From NCBI GenBank assembly GCA_021173225.1, contig JAJOLK010000003.1, positions 1 through 38,335 on the forward strand: 38,335 nucleotides of DNA, in the 5' to 3' direction. A program made the translations under genes and the position numbers. The first letter of the stretch is position 1; each line of letters opens with the position of its first letter. Below, one piece after another: positions 25,802-33,318 of this stretch. This DNA is from Phycisphaerales bacterium PN19_bin_20 (GTDB taxonomy: Bacteria; Planctomycetota; Phycisphaerae; Phycisphaerales; UBA1924). The notes below the pieces were generated by a model. It made no database searches. It had not been told where the DNA came from and saw only the letters and a program-made list of their open reading frames with translations.

Positions 25802-27015
25802 CGGGCGATACGGGCGAAGGTGGTCAAGCCGCGGGCGCGGATGCGGCCACCGGCGCAGACGCGAGTGCGGGCGCGGTCTTTGGCGGTATGTCGGCCGTGC
25901 GGTACATGCTGACGGTGGCGTATGACGGGACCGAGTTCTGCGGCTGGCAGAAGCAAGAGCCCCCGCTGGCCGGTGTGCAGGCAGAATCTGACGCGGAGCC
26001 TTCGGGCGAGTCGTCGGCTGGATTGGCGCTGACTGGTGGGGCGCAGCCTGATGGGCAGGCCTCTGGCGCGAAGGTGGCCAATGCGTCGCAGCCGGACGGG
26101 GAGATATTTGGGCCCCGTGGGCCCCTTGGGCCCGAGCGGGTGCCGGCAATGCGGGCATACGCCGCGACTACGCCGCTGATCCCCAGCGACCGTGCCGGTC
26201 GGGCCTCGCTGCGGACGGTGCAGGGCGTAGTTGAGCGTGCGGTGCGTGAGGTGGTCCGTGAGCGGGTCGAGCTGGTCGGTGCTTCGCGGACCGACAGCGG
26301 CGTGCACGCGCGCGGGCAGGTCTGCGCGTTTACAAGTCGGCCTGACGCGCGCGGCACGGGCTGGCCACGTGAGCGCGGGCCCGAGCGGCTGGTGATGGCG
26401 CTGAACGCTCGCCTTGACCGGGATGTGCTCGTGCGGCACGCAGAGGTTGTGCAGGCGGGGTTCAACCCGATCGCGGGCGCGGTGCGCAAGCGATACACGT
26501 ACACGTTCTGCGCCGGCGGGCAACGCCCGTTGTGGGACCGGGGCTATGTCTGCTGGGTCAAGCACGGCAGCCTTGACGCGCACGCGATGCACGAAGCGGC
26601 GCAGACGCTTGTTGGCGAGCACGACTTTGCGAGCTTTGCGGCGACTGGTCACGGACGGCTGAGCACGGTCCGCACCGTCTTTGCGTGCGGGGTTGAGCTG
26701 TTGCCGCGACCGGGCGCACAGGGGCTGGACGCACAGGGGTTGTTCAGCGCAGAAGACAACGCTCAGCGCGTCGTGGTGACCATCGAGGGCAACGGTTTCT
26801 TGTGGAACATGGTCAGGATCGTCGCGGGCACGCTGCTGCGCGTAGGCCTGGGGCAGCGGCCGACGGGGTGGGTCAGCGACGCCTTGCTGGCTCGCGACCG
26901 CGCGAGTGCCGGGCCGACGGCCCCGCCCACGGGCCTGTGCCTGGAGCGGATCTGGTACGCGGAGGCGGGCGGGGTGGGTTCGGAAGCTGGTCCGCCGCGG
27001 GCGCAGGGCGCGTAA
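25798..27015 (+). CDS. truA: tRNA pseudouridine synthase TruA with a large insertion
   Basis: The product is up to 405 residues; TruA is usually about 250-270. It makes pseudouridine at positions 38-40 of the tRNA anticodon stem-loop. The core reads AYDGTEFCGWQKQ (about 41), TVQGVVERAV (about 140), the catalytic ASRTDSGVHARGQ (about 162-174) and FLWNMVRIVAGTLL (about 337). Between Trp-Gln-Lys-Gln and the TVQG helix, where homologues have about 15 residues, there are about 80 Ala/Gly/Pro/Ser-rich residues. The first 30 residues are also low-complexity; ATG 25888 would give a normal N-terminus but has no SD. GTG 25798 overlaps the phosphatase stop, so coupling is likely. The core residues are intact. 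Confidence 0.93.
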   Translation: MTGDTGEGGQAAGADAATGADASAGAVFGGMSAVRYMLTVAYDGTEFCGWQKQEPPLAGVQAESDAEPSGESSAGLALTGGAQPDGQASGAKVANASQPDGEIFGPRGPLGPERVPAMRAYAATTPLIPSDRAGRASLRTVQGVVERAVREVVRERVELVGASRTDSGVHARGQVCAFTSRPDARGTGWPRERGPERLVMALNARLDRDVLVRHAEVVQAGFNPIAGAVRKRYTYTFCAGGQRPLWDRGYVCWVKHGSLDAHAMHEAAQTLVGEHDFASFAATGHGRLSTVRTVFACGVELLPRPGAQGLDAQGLFSAEDNAQRVVVTIEGNGFLWNMVRIVAGTLLRVGLGQRPTGWVSDALLARDRASAGPTAPPTGLCLERIWYAEAGGVGSEAGPPRAQGA

Positions 27016-27023
27016 CTTTGCCT

Positions 27024-28397
27024 GTGCGCATCCTCCACGTTTCAACACGGCTGATCCTGGGCGGCTCGCAAGAGAACACGGTGCTCTCGTGCGAGGGGCA
27101 GGCACGCCTGGGGCACGAAGTACACCTGGCCTTTGGGCCGATCTACGGGCCCGAGGGCTCACTGCTAGCGCGTATGCAGGCCTTCAACGCGCGGTGCGTG
27201 CAGGGGCTTGAGCGCTGCGCGAACGGCGCGGCGGCGCAGCCTGTCGGCGTGCACGTGGTGCCCGATCTCATCCGGCAGATCAACCCGCGACGCGACGCGC
27301 GGTGCTATCGCCAGATGGCGCGGCTGATCGGCTCGCTGCGGCCTGATGTCGTCCACACCCACAGCTCAAAGGCCGGGATCATCGGGCGAGCGGCGGCTTG
27401 GAACGCGACGCCGAGGCCCGCGGTGGTGCACACGATCCACGGCCCGCCGTTCATGCCCGTTGAGGGCGGGATGCTCCAGCGGCTCAAACGCCGTGCGATC
27501 AACCGGGCGTACGCGCTGAGTGAGAAGTTTGCCGCCGCGCGGTGCCACAAGGTGCTGAGCGTGGCCGGAGCGATGACCGAGCAGTTTTTGGCGCGCGGGA
27601 TCGGGACGCCCGGTCTGTACGAGACGGTTTACAGCGGGATGGAGGTTGAGCGGTACTTGCCGCCGAGCGATGTGGTCGAGCGCCGCGCGGCTCTGCGTGC
27701 GCGGCTGGGCATCGACGGGCAGGACCTGGTCTTTGTCACCGTCGCGCGCCTGAGCGAGCACAAAGGCCACGACGACCTGCTGTCGGCGCTGGGCGACACG
27801 CTCAGGCACAATCCGACGTGGAAGCTGCTTTGGGTTGGCGACGGCTGGTGGCGCGGGCGGCTGATTGAGCGGGCCCGCGCGATGGGACTTATGGTCCGCG
27901 AGGCCGATGCGCTCGGCGATGGTGGTGGCGATAGTGGTGGCGATGGAGGTGGCGATGGTGGTGCCGCTGGCAGGACCTCGTCGATTGTGCTGACTGGGCT
28001 GGTGCCCAGCGAGCGGGTCGCGGAGCACTTGTGGGCCAGCGATGTGCTGGTACACCCGAGCGCGCGCGAGGGCCTGCCGCGGACGGTGCCGCAGGGGCTG
28101 CTGGCAGGGCTGCCCGCGGTGGCGTACGACGTGGACGGGACGGGCGAGGCGTGCATCACCGGGCAGACAGGCGTGCTGGTGCCGGCGGGCAACGTGCAGC
28201 AGTTGCGCGCGGCGCTCTTGGGCCTGGCCAGTGACGCGGGACAGCGGAAGCGCCTGGCCCAGACCGGGCGAGCGATGTGCATCGACCGGTTTAGCACGCA
28301 GCGGATGGTCAGTGAGCTTGAGCGTGTGTATGCGCAGGCTCGCGCCATAGCGCAGGCCCAAGCGCAGGCCCAAGCGCAGGCCCAAGCGCAGGTCTAG
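27024..28397 (+). CDS. GT4-family glycosyltransferase
   Basis: The product is about 457 residues, a retaining GT-B enzyme. The N-terminal half has GGSQENTVL (the nucleotide-side Gly loop), HTHSSKAGIIGR and HTIHGPPF; the C-terminal half has FVTVARLSEHKGHDDLL and AREGLPRTVPQGLLAGLPAVAYD, where the second acidic residue of the usual EX7E pair is Gln, as in part of the family. The product glycan cannot be told, but surface polysaccharide synthesis is likely. A Gly/Asp-rich insert (about 298-315) comes from a 9-base DNA repeat, and the C-terminus is an Ala-Gln tail from a 12-base repeat. GTG 27024 is chosen because it starts directly with RILHVSTRL. The gene follows truA by 8 bases. Confidence 0.9.
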   Translation: MRILHVSTRLILGGSQENTVLSCEGQARLGHEVHLAFGPIYGPEGSLLARMQAFNARCVQGLERCANGAAAQPVGVHVVPDLIRQINPRRDARCYRQMARLIGSLRPDVVHTHSSKAGIIGRAAAWNATPRPAVVHTIHGPPFMPVEGGMLQRLKRRAINRAYALSEKFAAARCHKVLSVAGAMTEQFLARGIGTPGLYETVYSGMEVERYLPPSDVVERRAALRARLGIDGQDLVFVTVARLSEHKGHDDLLSALGDTLRHNPTWKLLWVGDGWWRGRLIERARAMGLMVREADALGDGGGDSGGDGGGDGGAAGRTSSIVLTGLVPSERVAEHLWASDVLVHPSAREGLPRTVPQGLLAGLPAVAYDVDGTGEACITGQTGVLVPAGNVQQLRAALLGLASDAGQRKRLAQTGRAMCIDRFSTQRMVSELERVYAQARAIAQAQAQAQAQAQAQV

Positions 28398-28522
28398 CGT
28401 GAGAACTCGGGCGGCGCGTAAGAGGCGCTGAGCAGGCTCGCGGGCGTCGCCGATGGGGCTTGCCTCAAGTCCTCGCTCAGGTTCTCGCACCAAGTCCATT
28501 CCCATAAGTCCTCGGCGCTCGG

Positions 28523-28528
28523 TTAGAC
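28523..28528 (+). promoter_or_regulatory. -10 element for a leaderless start
   Basis: TAGACT ends 7 bases before ATG 28536 in the context GTTAGACTG, and no SD is present. The similar GTTACACTG precedes the nitrilase gene. No good -35 is visible. Confidence 0.4.
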
Positions 28529-28535
28529 TGTGGGC

Positions 28536-29072
28536 ATGCACCTGCTGCGCCAGATCTTCGACCCCGACTTGTGGAGTCTGCTGGCGAACTTCTCTCTGTT
28601 TGTCGGCCTGCCCTTCGCGATCGGAGTCTTCGCGTGGGAGCGTCGCAAGGCACGCCTGATGCAGCAGGAGGAGATTTACCAGCGGCTGAGCGATGAGTAC
28701 ACCGACTTTATCAAGCTGGTGCTGCAGAACGCGGACCTCGGCCTGCTGCGGCGCGGGCGTACGAGCCCCGATGAAGTGGCGGTACCTGCGCCGTTTGAGA
28801 AGCTGAAGCTCACGGCCGAGCAGCTCGAACGGCGCTACGCGATGCTCAACATCCTCGTTGCGCTCTTCGAGCGGGCGTACATCATGGTGTACAAGCCCGG
28901 GATGGACGCGAAGACAACGCGGCTGTGGCGCAGCTGGGAGGACTACATGCGCGAGTGGTGCCGACGCGAGGAGTTCCGCGAGCTGCTGCCCACGCTGCTG
29001 CGCGGCGAGGACCCGGCCTTCGTCGCGCGCATCAGGGCCCTGAGCGTTGAGGAGGCACCGCGCACGCAGTAA
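28536..29072 (+). CDS. Small membrane-anchored protein of unknown function
   Basis: The product is about 178 residues. One hydrophobic helix near residues 13-32 (LANFSLFVGLPFAIGVFAW) is followed by a basic stretch, so the body probably lies in the cytosol. The rest is a charged, mostly helical domain with LERRYAMLNILVALFERAYI in the middle and RLWRSWEDYMREWCRREEF near the end. I do not recognise a named family. Codon use matches its neighbours and the frame is well conserved in style, so I take it as a real gene. The start is ATG 28536 with a -10-like TAGACT 7 bases upstream. The stop lies 23 bases from the end of the convergent kdtA gene. Confidence 0.75.
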   Translation: MHLLRQIFDPDLWSLLANFSLFVGLPFAIGVFAWERRKARLMQQEEIYQRLSDEYTDFIKLVLQNADLGLLRRGRTSPDEVAVPAPFEKLKLTAEQLERRYAMLNILVALFERAYIMVYKPGMDAKTTRLWRSWEDYMREWCRREEFRELLPTLLRGEDPAFVARIRALSVEEAPRTQ

Positions 29073-29095
29073 GGGTGTGAGGGCCGCTGAGCGAG

Positions 29096-30544
29096 CTAGG
29101 TCTTAGGAGTGCGTGCGGGCCATGTGCCCGCGGCAGGCCCTGGGTTGTTGAGCCCATTGGCAAGCGGGGGCCGGTTGTTGAGCGGGGGCCGGGTCGAAAG
29201 CGGGGGCCGGTTGTTGAGTGGGGGCCGCGTGGCAAGCGGGTCTTGGGCCGTGACTGACGCCTGAGACGTGACTGGTCCATGGGTCGCCAGCGTCAGCAGC
29301 AGCGTCGCGTGCCGGAGCGTTGCGCCTTGGTGCTCGGCGATGCACGCGCGCCCGCGCGCGGCCAGGCGCGTCCGGCGGGCCGGCTCGTCTAGCAGGCTGC
29401 GCAGCACGCGGCGCAGGTCGCCGGCGGCGGTCACCTCAATAGCCCCGGCGCTCTTGAGGGCCGCGACGATGGTGGCAAAGTCGCCAAACGCGGGGCCGAT
29501 GACGGTGGCCTTCCCGAGACTCACTGGCTCGATGGGGTCACTGCCGAAGAGCTTGCCGAACGACCGCCCGACGATGCAGACGTCCGCGAGCGCGTACGCG
29601 GCACGCAGCTCGCCGATGGTGTCCAGCAGGTAGCGCTGCCGCGTGGTGCCCAAGCCCTGGACGTGCAGCGGCTGCGCGCCGCCCGGCTTGCTCCACGACC
29701 GGCGGATGCACCCGGGCAAGTCGGCGGCGGCCTGCTCGAAGCGCTCAGGCTTGCGCGGCGCGCAGAGCAACTGAACCCCCGGCGGGCAGGCCTGGTGCAG
29801 CATGGCCTCTTCACCCTCGGCGGTGCTGCCGGCGACAATCAGCGGGCGCGTGCGGTCGATGCCCATAGCCGTCGCGAGCGCGTCGGCCTCGGCGGGCGAC
29901 TGGTCCAGCCGGGCGCTGTCCCACTTCATGCTTCCGCTCACGCTCACACGCGCGAGCGGCACGCCCATGGTGACAAACCTGGCGGCGTACTGGTCGTCTT
30001 GCACGGCGGCGGCCGAGAGCCGTGCAAACGTGCCGCGCAGGGCCCAGCGCGCGCGCCGGTAGCCCTTGAAGCTCCGTTCACTGAGCCGCCCGTTGACCAC
30101 CGCCACCGGGATGTTGCGCCGCGCGCAGGCCTTGACGAAGTTGGGCCAGACCTCAAGCTCGCAGAGCCCGACGGCGTCTGGCCGAACGGCGTCAAGGAAC
30201 CGCTTGACGGCCCACGAGAAGTCCAGCGGGTAGCGGACGACGGACCGGGGAAAGTCGCCGCGCGCGTAAAGGTCAATTGCGCGGGCGATGCCGGTGTCGG
30301 TGCTGGCCGAGACGATCACCTCGGTCCCGCGGGCCCGAAGAAGCTCAACGAGCCCGCGCAGGGCGTTGACCTCGCCGACGCTGACCCCGTGCAGCAGCAC
30401 GCGCGAACCCTTGAAGGGCTCATTCCGCGGCTCTACGCCCAAGTCCTTGCCCATTCGCTGGGCCCAACCGGCGCGCGGCTTGCGGGCCCAGAACGGGGCC
30501 AGCGCGGCGGCGGCCAAGGTGTATCCAACGTCCAGAGCGTTCAC
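29096..30544 (-). CDS. waaA: 3-deoxy-D-manno-octulosonic acid transferase (Kdo transferase)
   Basis: The product is 482 residues, about 55 longer than usual. WaaA (KdtA) adds Kdo to lipid A precursor at the inner membrane. It has an N-terminal membrane anchor, HGVSVGEVNALRGL (the Ser-Val-Gly-Glu motif with catalytic Glu, about 53-66), LCELEVWPNFVKA (about 127), the FARLSAAAVQD linker and the C-terminal GSDPIEPVSLGKATVIGP loop (about 358-375). The gene implies lipopolysaccharide. The last 55 residues are a repetitive Asn/Pro/Leu tail (RPPLNNRPPL) encoded by an 18-base unit repeated about four times at 29165-29225, so the tail length may vary between strains. The start is GTG. Confidence 0.92.
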   Translation of the reverse strand: MNALDVGYTLAAAALAPFWARKPRAGWAQRMGKDLGVEPRNEPFKGSRVLLHGVSVGEVNALRGLVELLRARGTEVIVSASTDTGIARAIDLYARGDFPRSVVRYPLDFSWAVKRFLDAVRPDAVGLCELEVWPNFVKACARRNIPVAVVNGRLSERSFKGYRRARWALRGTFARLSAAAVQDDQYAARFVTMGVPLARVSVSGSMKWDSARLDQSPAEADALATAMGIDRTRPLIVAGSTAEGEEAMLHQACPPGVQLLCAPRKPERFEQAAADLPGCIRRSWSKPGGAQPLHVQGLGTTRQRYLLDTIGELRAAYALADVCIVGRSFGKLFGSDPIEPVSLGKATVIGPAFGDFATIVAALKSAGAIEVTAAGDLRRVLRSLLDEPARRTRLAARGRACIAEHQGATLRHATLLLTLATHGPVTSQASVTAQDPLATRPPLNNRPPLSTRPPLNNRPPLANGLNNPGPAAGTWPARTPKT

Positions 30545-30605
30545 GTGCGGTTGGTCCGATGTCCGAAGGCGTAGGGAGCCTGGAGGCCGAAAAGGGCCGA
30601 GAAAG

Positions 30606-30679
30606 TGGGCAGGCCGGGGCTCGAACCCGGGACCTCATGCTTGTAAAGCACGCGCTCTAGCCAGCTGAGCTACCCGCCC
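30606..30679 (-). tRNA. tRNA-Val (anticodon UAC)
   Basis: The gene is 74 nt: acceptor arms GGGCGGG and CCTGCCC (one G-T pair), discriminator A, D-arm GCTC/GAGC, anticodon stem CGTGC/GCATG with loop TTTACAA, and T-loop GTTCGAGCC. The anticodon TAC reads valine codons. The CCA end is not encoded. Confidence 0.95.
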
Positions 30680-30753
30680 CTGGGTCTGGTTCATCCAGTC
30701 TGGCCGGTGGGCGTCATGCCGCTCGGCCCTGCAGACTCTATGTCTGTCGGCGT

Positions 30754-30759
30754 TACACT
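30754..30759 (+). promoter_or_regulatory. -10 element for a leaderless start
   Basis: TACACT ends 6 bases before ATG 30766 in the context GTTACACTG. The intervening bases are GCGCCC, so there is no SD. No good -35 is visible. Confidence 0.4.
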
Positions 30760-30765
30760 GCGCCC

Positions 30766-31956
30766 ATGCGTGCGCACCTGATCCAGATGGACACCGCCTG
30801 GGAGGACCGCCCTGCCAACCGCCGCCGGGCCAAGGCGCTGCTTGACCGCGCGACCCAGACCCAGGGGTTGGCACCGGGCGACCTCGCGGTGCTGCCCGAG
30901 CTGTTTGATACCGGGTTCTCGTTCAACCTGGCGGTGACGGCCGACGCCGACGGGTCAACCCAGCGGTTCATTTGTGAGGAGGCGGGCCGCCGCCAGATCA
31001 CGCTGGTTGGCTCGCGCACGGTGCTGGGGCCCGACGGACGCGGGCGAAACCGCTGCACGGTTGCGGGTCCGGACGGCGCGATCATTTGCGAATACGACAA
31101 GGTCCACCCGTTCTCCTTCGGCAAAGAGGGCGAGCACTTCACCGGCGGGTCGCGGGTCATGCTCTTTGAGTGGGAAGCGCCGGTGGTCGAAGACCCAACC
31201 GGCACATCGGCTGCGGCCAGCGGTCAGGCGCAGCCTGACCCTGCTGGCGGGGGGGGCTCTGTGTCAAACTCTGCGGCGAGCCAAGCTGGTAGCGCGGCGG
31301 GCGGCGCAGGCGCTGGTGCTAGCAGCACTGGCGGCGGCATGACGTGGGCAGAGCGGGTCCGCTCCGGGTTGTTTACCGGGCCCACCGAGGCGGCGCAGCA
31401 GTCGGCGTCCCAGCAAGCGCGCGCTGGCTTTGGGCGCGCCGGCGCTGAACGCCTTGGCCCTGGGCGACCCGGACCTGAACGCGCCGGCCCTGGTCGCGCT
31501 GGCCTTGCGCGCGCTGGTACGGGCGCGGCGGGCGGTAGCAGTGGTAGCGGCAAGGGCGTGGTCGCAAGCAGTGTGGCCTTTGTGCCGTATATGCGAGTGT
31601 GCCCGACGATCTGTTATGACCTGCGGTTCCCGGAGCTGTACAGGTACGGGATGCTCAGCGGCGCGGAGGTCTTCACGGTGATTGCGAACTGGCCACAGGC
31701 GCGGGCCGCGCACCGCAGGGCGCTGTGCGTGGCGCGGGCGATTGAGAACCAGGCCGTGGTGCTGTGCGTGAACCGCGCGGGCAACGACCCGCACCTGAAG
31801 TACGCCGGCGAGAGCTTCGCGATCGGCCCCAAGGGTGAGACCCTCGGCGAGGCCGGGCCCGAGGAGTGCGTGCTGAGCGTCACAATCGACGCGGCCAGCG
31901 TCCGCGCGTGGCGTGCCGAGTTCCCCGCCTGGCGTGACGTCAAGCTGCTGGGTTAG
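30766..31956 (+). CDS. Nitrilase-superfamily amidase (YafV/omega-amidase-like) with a large insert
   Basis: The product is 396 residues; relatives have about 260. The Glu-Lys-Cys triad is complete: VLPELFDTGFSF (Glu about 45), YDKVHPFSFGKEGEHF (Lys about 109) and CPTICYDLRFPELYRY (Cys about 284). The pattern fits omega-amidase or YafV, which hydrolyse 2-oxoglutaramate-type amides in methionine salvage and transaminase by-product removal. Between LFEWE and VAFVPYMRVCPTICYDL, about 128 extra residues (about 140-268) are Ala/Gly/Ser/Pro-rich, partly built of short Pro-Gly-Arg-Ala repeats. Homologues have a short loop there. The insert lies just before the catalytic Cys strand, yet flanking motifs are intact. 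The start ATG has TACACT 6 bases upstream. Confidence 0.9.
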   Translation: MRAHLIQMDTAWEDRPANRRRAKALLDRATQTQGLAPGDLAVLPELFDTGFSFNLAVTADADGSTQRFICEEAGRRQITLVGSRTVLGPDGRGRNRCTVAGPDGAIICEYDKVHPFSFGKEGEHFTGGSRVMLFEWEAPVVEDPTGTSAAASGQAQPDPAGGGGSVSNSAASQAGSAAGGAGAGASSTGGGMTWAERVRSGLFTGPTEAAQQSASQQARAGFGRAGAERLGPGRPGPERAGPGRAGLARAGTGAAGGSSGSGKGVVASSVAFVPYMRVCPTICYDLRFPELYRYGMLSGAEVFTVIANWPQARAAHRRALCVARAIENQAVVLCVNRAGNDPHLKYAGESFAIGPKGETLGEAGPEECVLSVTIDAASVRAWRAEFPAWRDVKLLG

Positions 31957-32084
31957 CGGGCGCGGGCAGCGCGCCGGGCGCGCGAACCAACGCCACGATC
32001 TGCGTCAGCGATTAGGCCCGTGCTTGGGCCCGTGGTTAGGCCAACTGCCTGTGGCCCCGCCTTCCACCCCGGCTCCCTCGCGCA

Positions 32085-32090
32085 TACGCT
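32085..32090 (+). promoter_or_regulatory. -10 element for prfB, leaderless geometry
   Basis: TACGCT ends 6 bases before ATG 32097, with GGTCGC between and no SD. The identical TACGCT sits 7 bases before the minus-strand ABC ATPase start. Confidence 0.4.
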
Positions 32091-32096
32091 GGTCGC

Positions 32097-33237
32097 ATGC
32101 ACTTTGACGCACACGCACCGCTGATCGCCGGCTATGAGGCGCGGATGTTGACGATCCGCGACTCGCTTTAACTGGCAGCCAAAGGCCTCGCGCAGGGCCG
32201 AGCTGAAGGCCCAGATGGAGTCGTCCGAGTTCTGGTCCAACCAGACTCAGGCCAACAAGATCGTCTCTGAGCTCAAGCAGCTCGGTGCCGTACTTGAGCC
32301 TGTCGAGGGCTTCCTCGCCCGCCTTGATGAAGCCAAAACCGCCTTTGAGATGGCCCGCGAGGCTGGCACGCCGGGCCAGCCCGAAAAAGAGTTCCTAGCC
32401 GAGGCTGACGCGATCCTCTTTGAGCTGAGCGAGAAGGTCGAGAGCATCGAGATGCGCAGCCTGATGAGCGGGCGGCACGATCTCCGTAACTGCTTCGTCA
32501 CTATCTCTGCCGGTGACGGCGGCACCGAGGCCAACGACTGGGCCGAGATGCTCTTCCGCATGTACCTGAACTATTTTGAGAAGGCCGGCTTCGCGATCGA
32601 GGAGGTCGAGCGCGGCTTCGGTGCCGAGGTCGGCATCGACAGCGTCACACTGCACGTCAAGGGCCCGTACGCCTTCGGGTTCCTCAAGTGCGAGCGCGGC
32701 ACGCACCGCCTCGCGCGCGTCAGCCCCTTCAACGCCCAAGGCAAGCGCCAGACCAGCTTCGCCAGCGTCGAGGTCACGCCCGAGTTTGAGGACGTCAAGG
32801 TTGAGATCCCCGATCGCGACCTGGACATCGTGCCGTTCGTTCGCGCCAGCGGGCCCGGCGGGCAGAACGTCAATAAGGTTGCGACCGCCATCCGTATGAC
32901 GCACAGGCCCACGGGCATCACGGTGGTGGCCAACACCTACCGCGACCAGCCGCAGAACAAGGCCCAGTGCTTGCGGATTATCCAGGCCAAGCTCGAGCAG
33001 CTTGCCGAAGAGAAGCGCGAGCGCGAGATCAACGCCGCCAAGGGCGGGGCGATGGAGAGCGGCTGGGGCACGCAGATCCGCAGCTATGTGGAGTACGACT
33101 CGCGCGTGAAAGACCATCGCACGGGCGAAGAGTCTGGCGATGTAAGAAAGGTGCTGGCCGGGCACATCCAGCCGTTTATTGATGCGGAGCTGAAGCGCCG
33201 CCGCAAGGAAGAATCACAAGCGACGACGCGGCTGTAA
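32097..33237 (+). CDS. prfB: Peptide chain release factor 2, expressed through a programmed +1 frameshift
   Basis: RF2 ends translation at UGA and UAA. The zero frame from ATG 32097 runs 24 codons to TAA at 32169-32171; the +1 frame then continues unbroken to 33237, for about 379 residues in all. The junction ASRRAELKAQMESSEFW continues the RF2 N-terminal coiled coil. The codon-recognition tripeptide SPF (ARVSPFNAQG, about 210) marks RF2, not RF1, and GPGGQNVNKVATA (about 252-264) holds the catalytic GGQ. The short zero-frame segment, ending Arg-Asp-Ser-Leu, matches the expected place and length for RF2. Internal initiation at ATG 32215 is possible but would drop the first 39 residues. A sequencing indel cannot be fully excluded, but the slip site lies exactly where prfB recoding occurs. 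Confidence 0.93.
32166..32172 (+). promoter_or_regulatory. prfB +1 recoding site with a UAA stop
   Basis: The bases are CTT TAA C. In known prfB genes the site is almost always CTT TGA C with an SD-like AGGGGG a few bases upstream. Here the stop is TAA and the preceding codons (ATC CGC GAC TCG) contain no SD-like run. The +1 frame resumes at AAC TGG CAG. Confidence 0.8.
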
Positions 33238-33276
33238 GCGGGTGTATGTTGAACTGCCGTCCCCGAGGGCAAGGGC

Positions 33277-33318
33277 AGGGGTGGGGTTGCAAGCGGCCTC
33301 ACCAACCACGCCACCCCT
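33277..33318 (+). terminator. Hairpin downstream of prfB, possible terminator
   Basis: AGGGGTGG (33277-33284) pairs perfectly with CCACCCCT (33311-33318), and inside it GGTTG (33285-33289) pairs with CAACC (33303-33307). The following bases CGTCATGTTTC have only a weak T-run. It starts 40 bases after the prfB stop. Confidence 0.4.
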
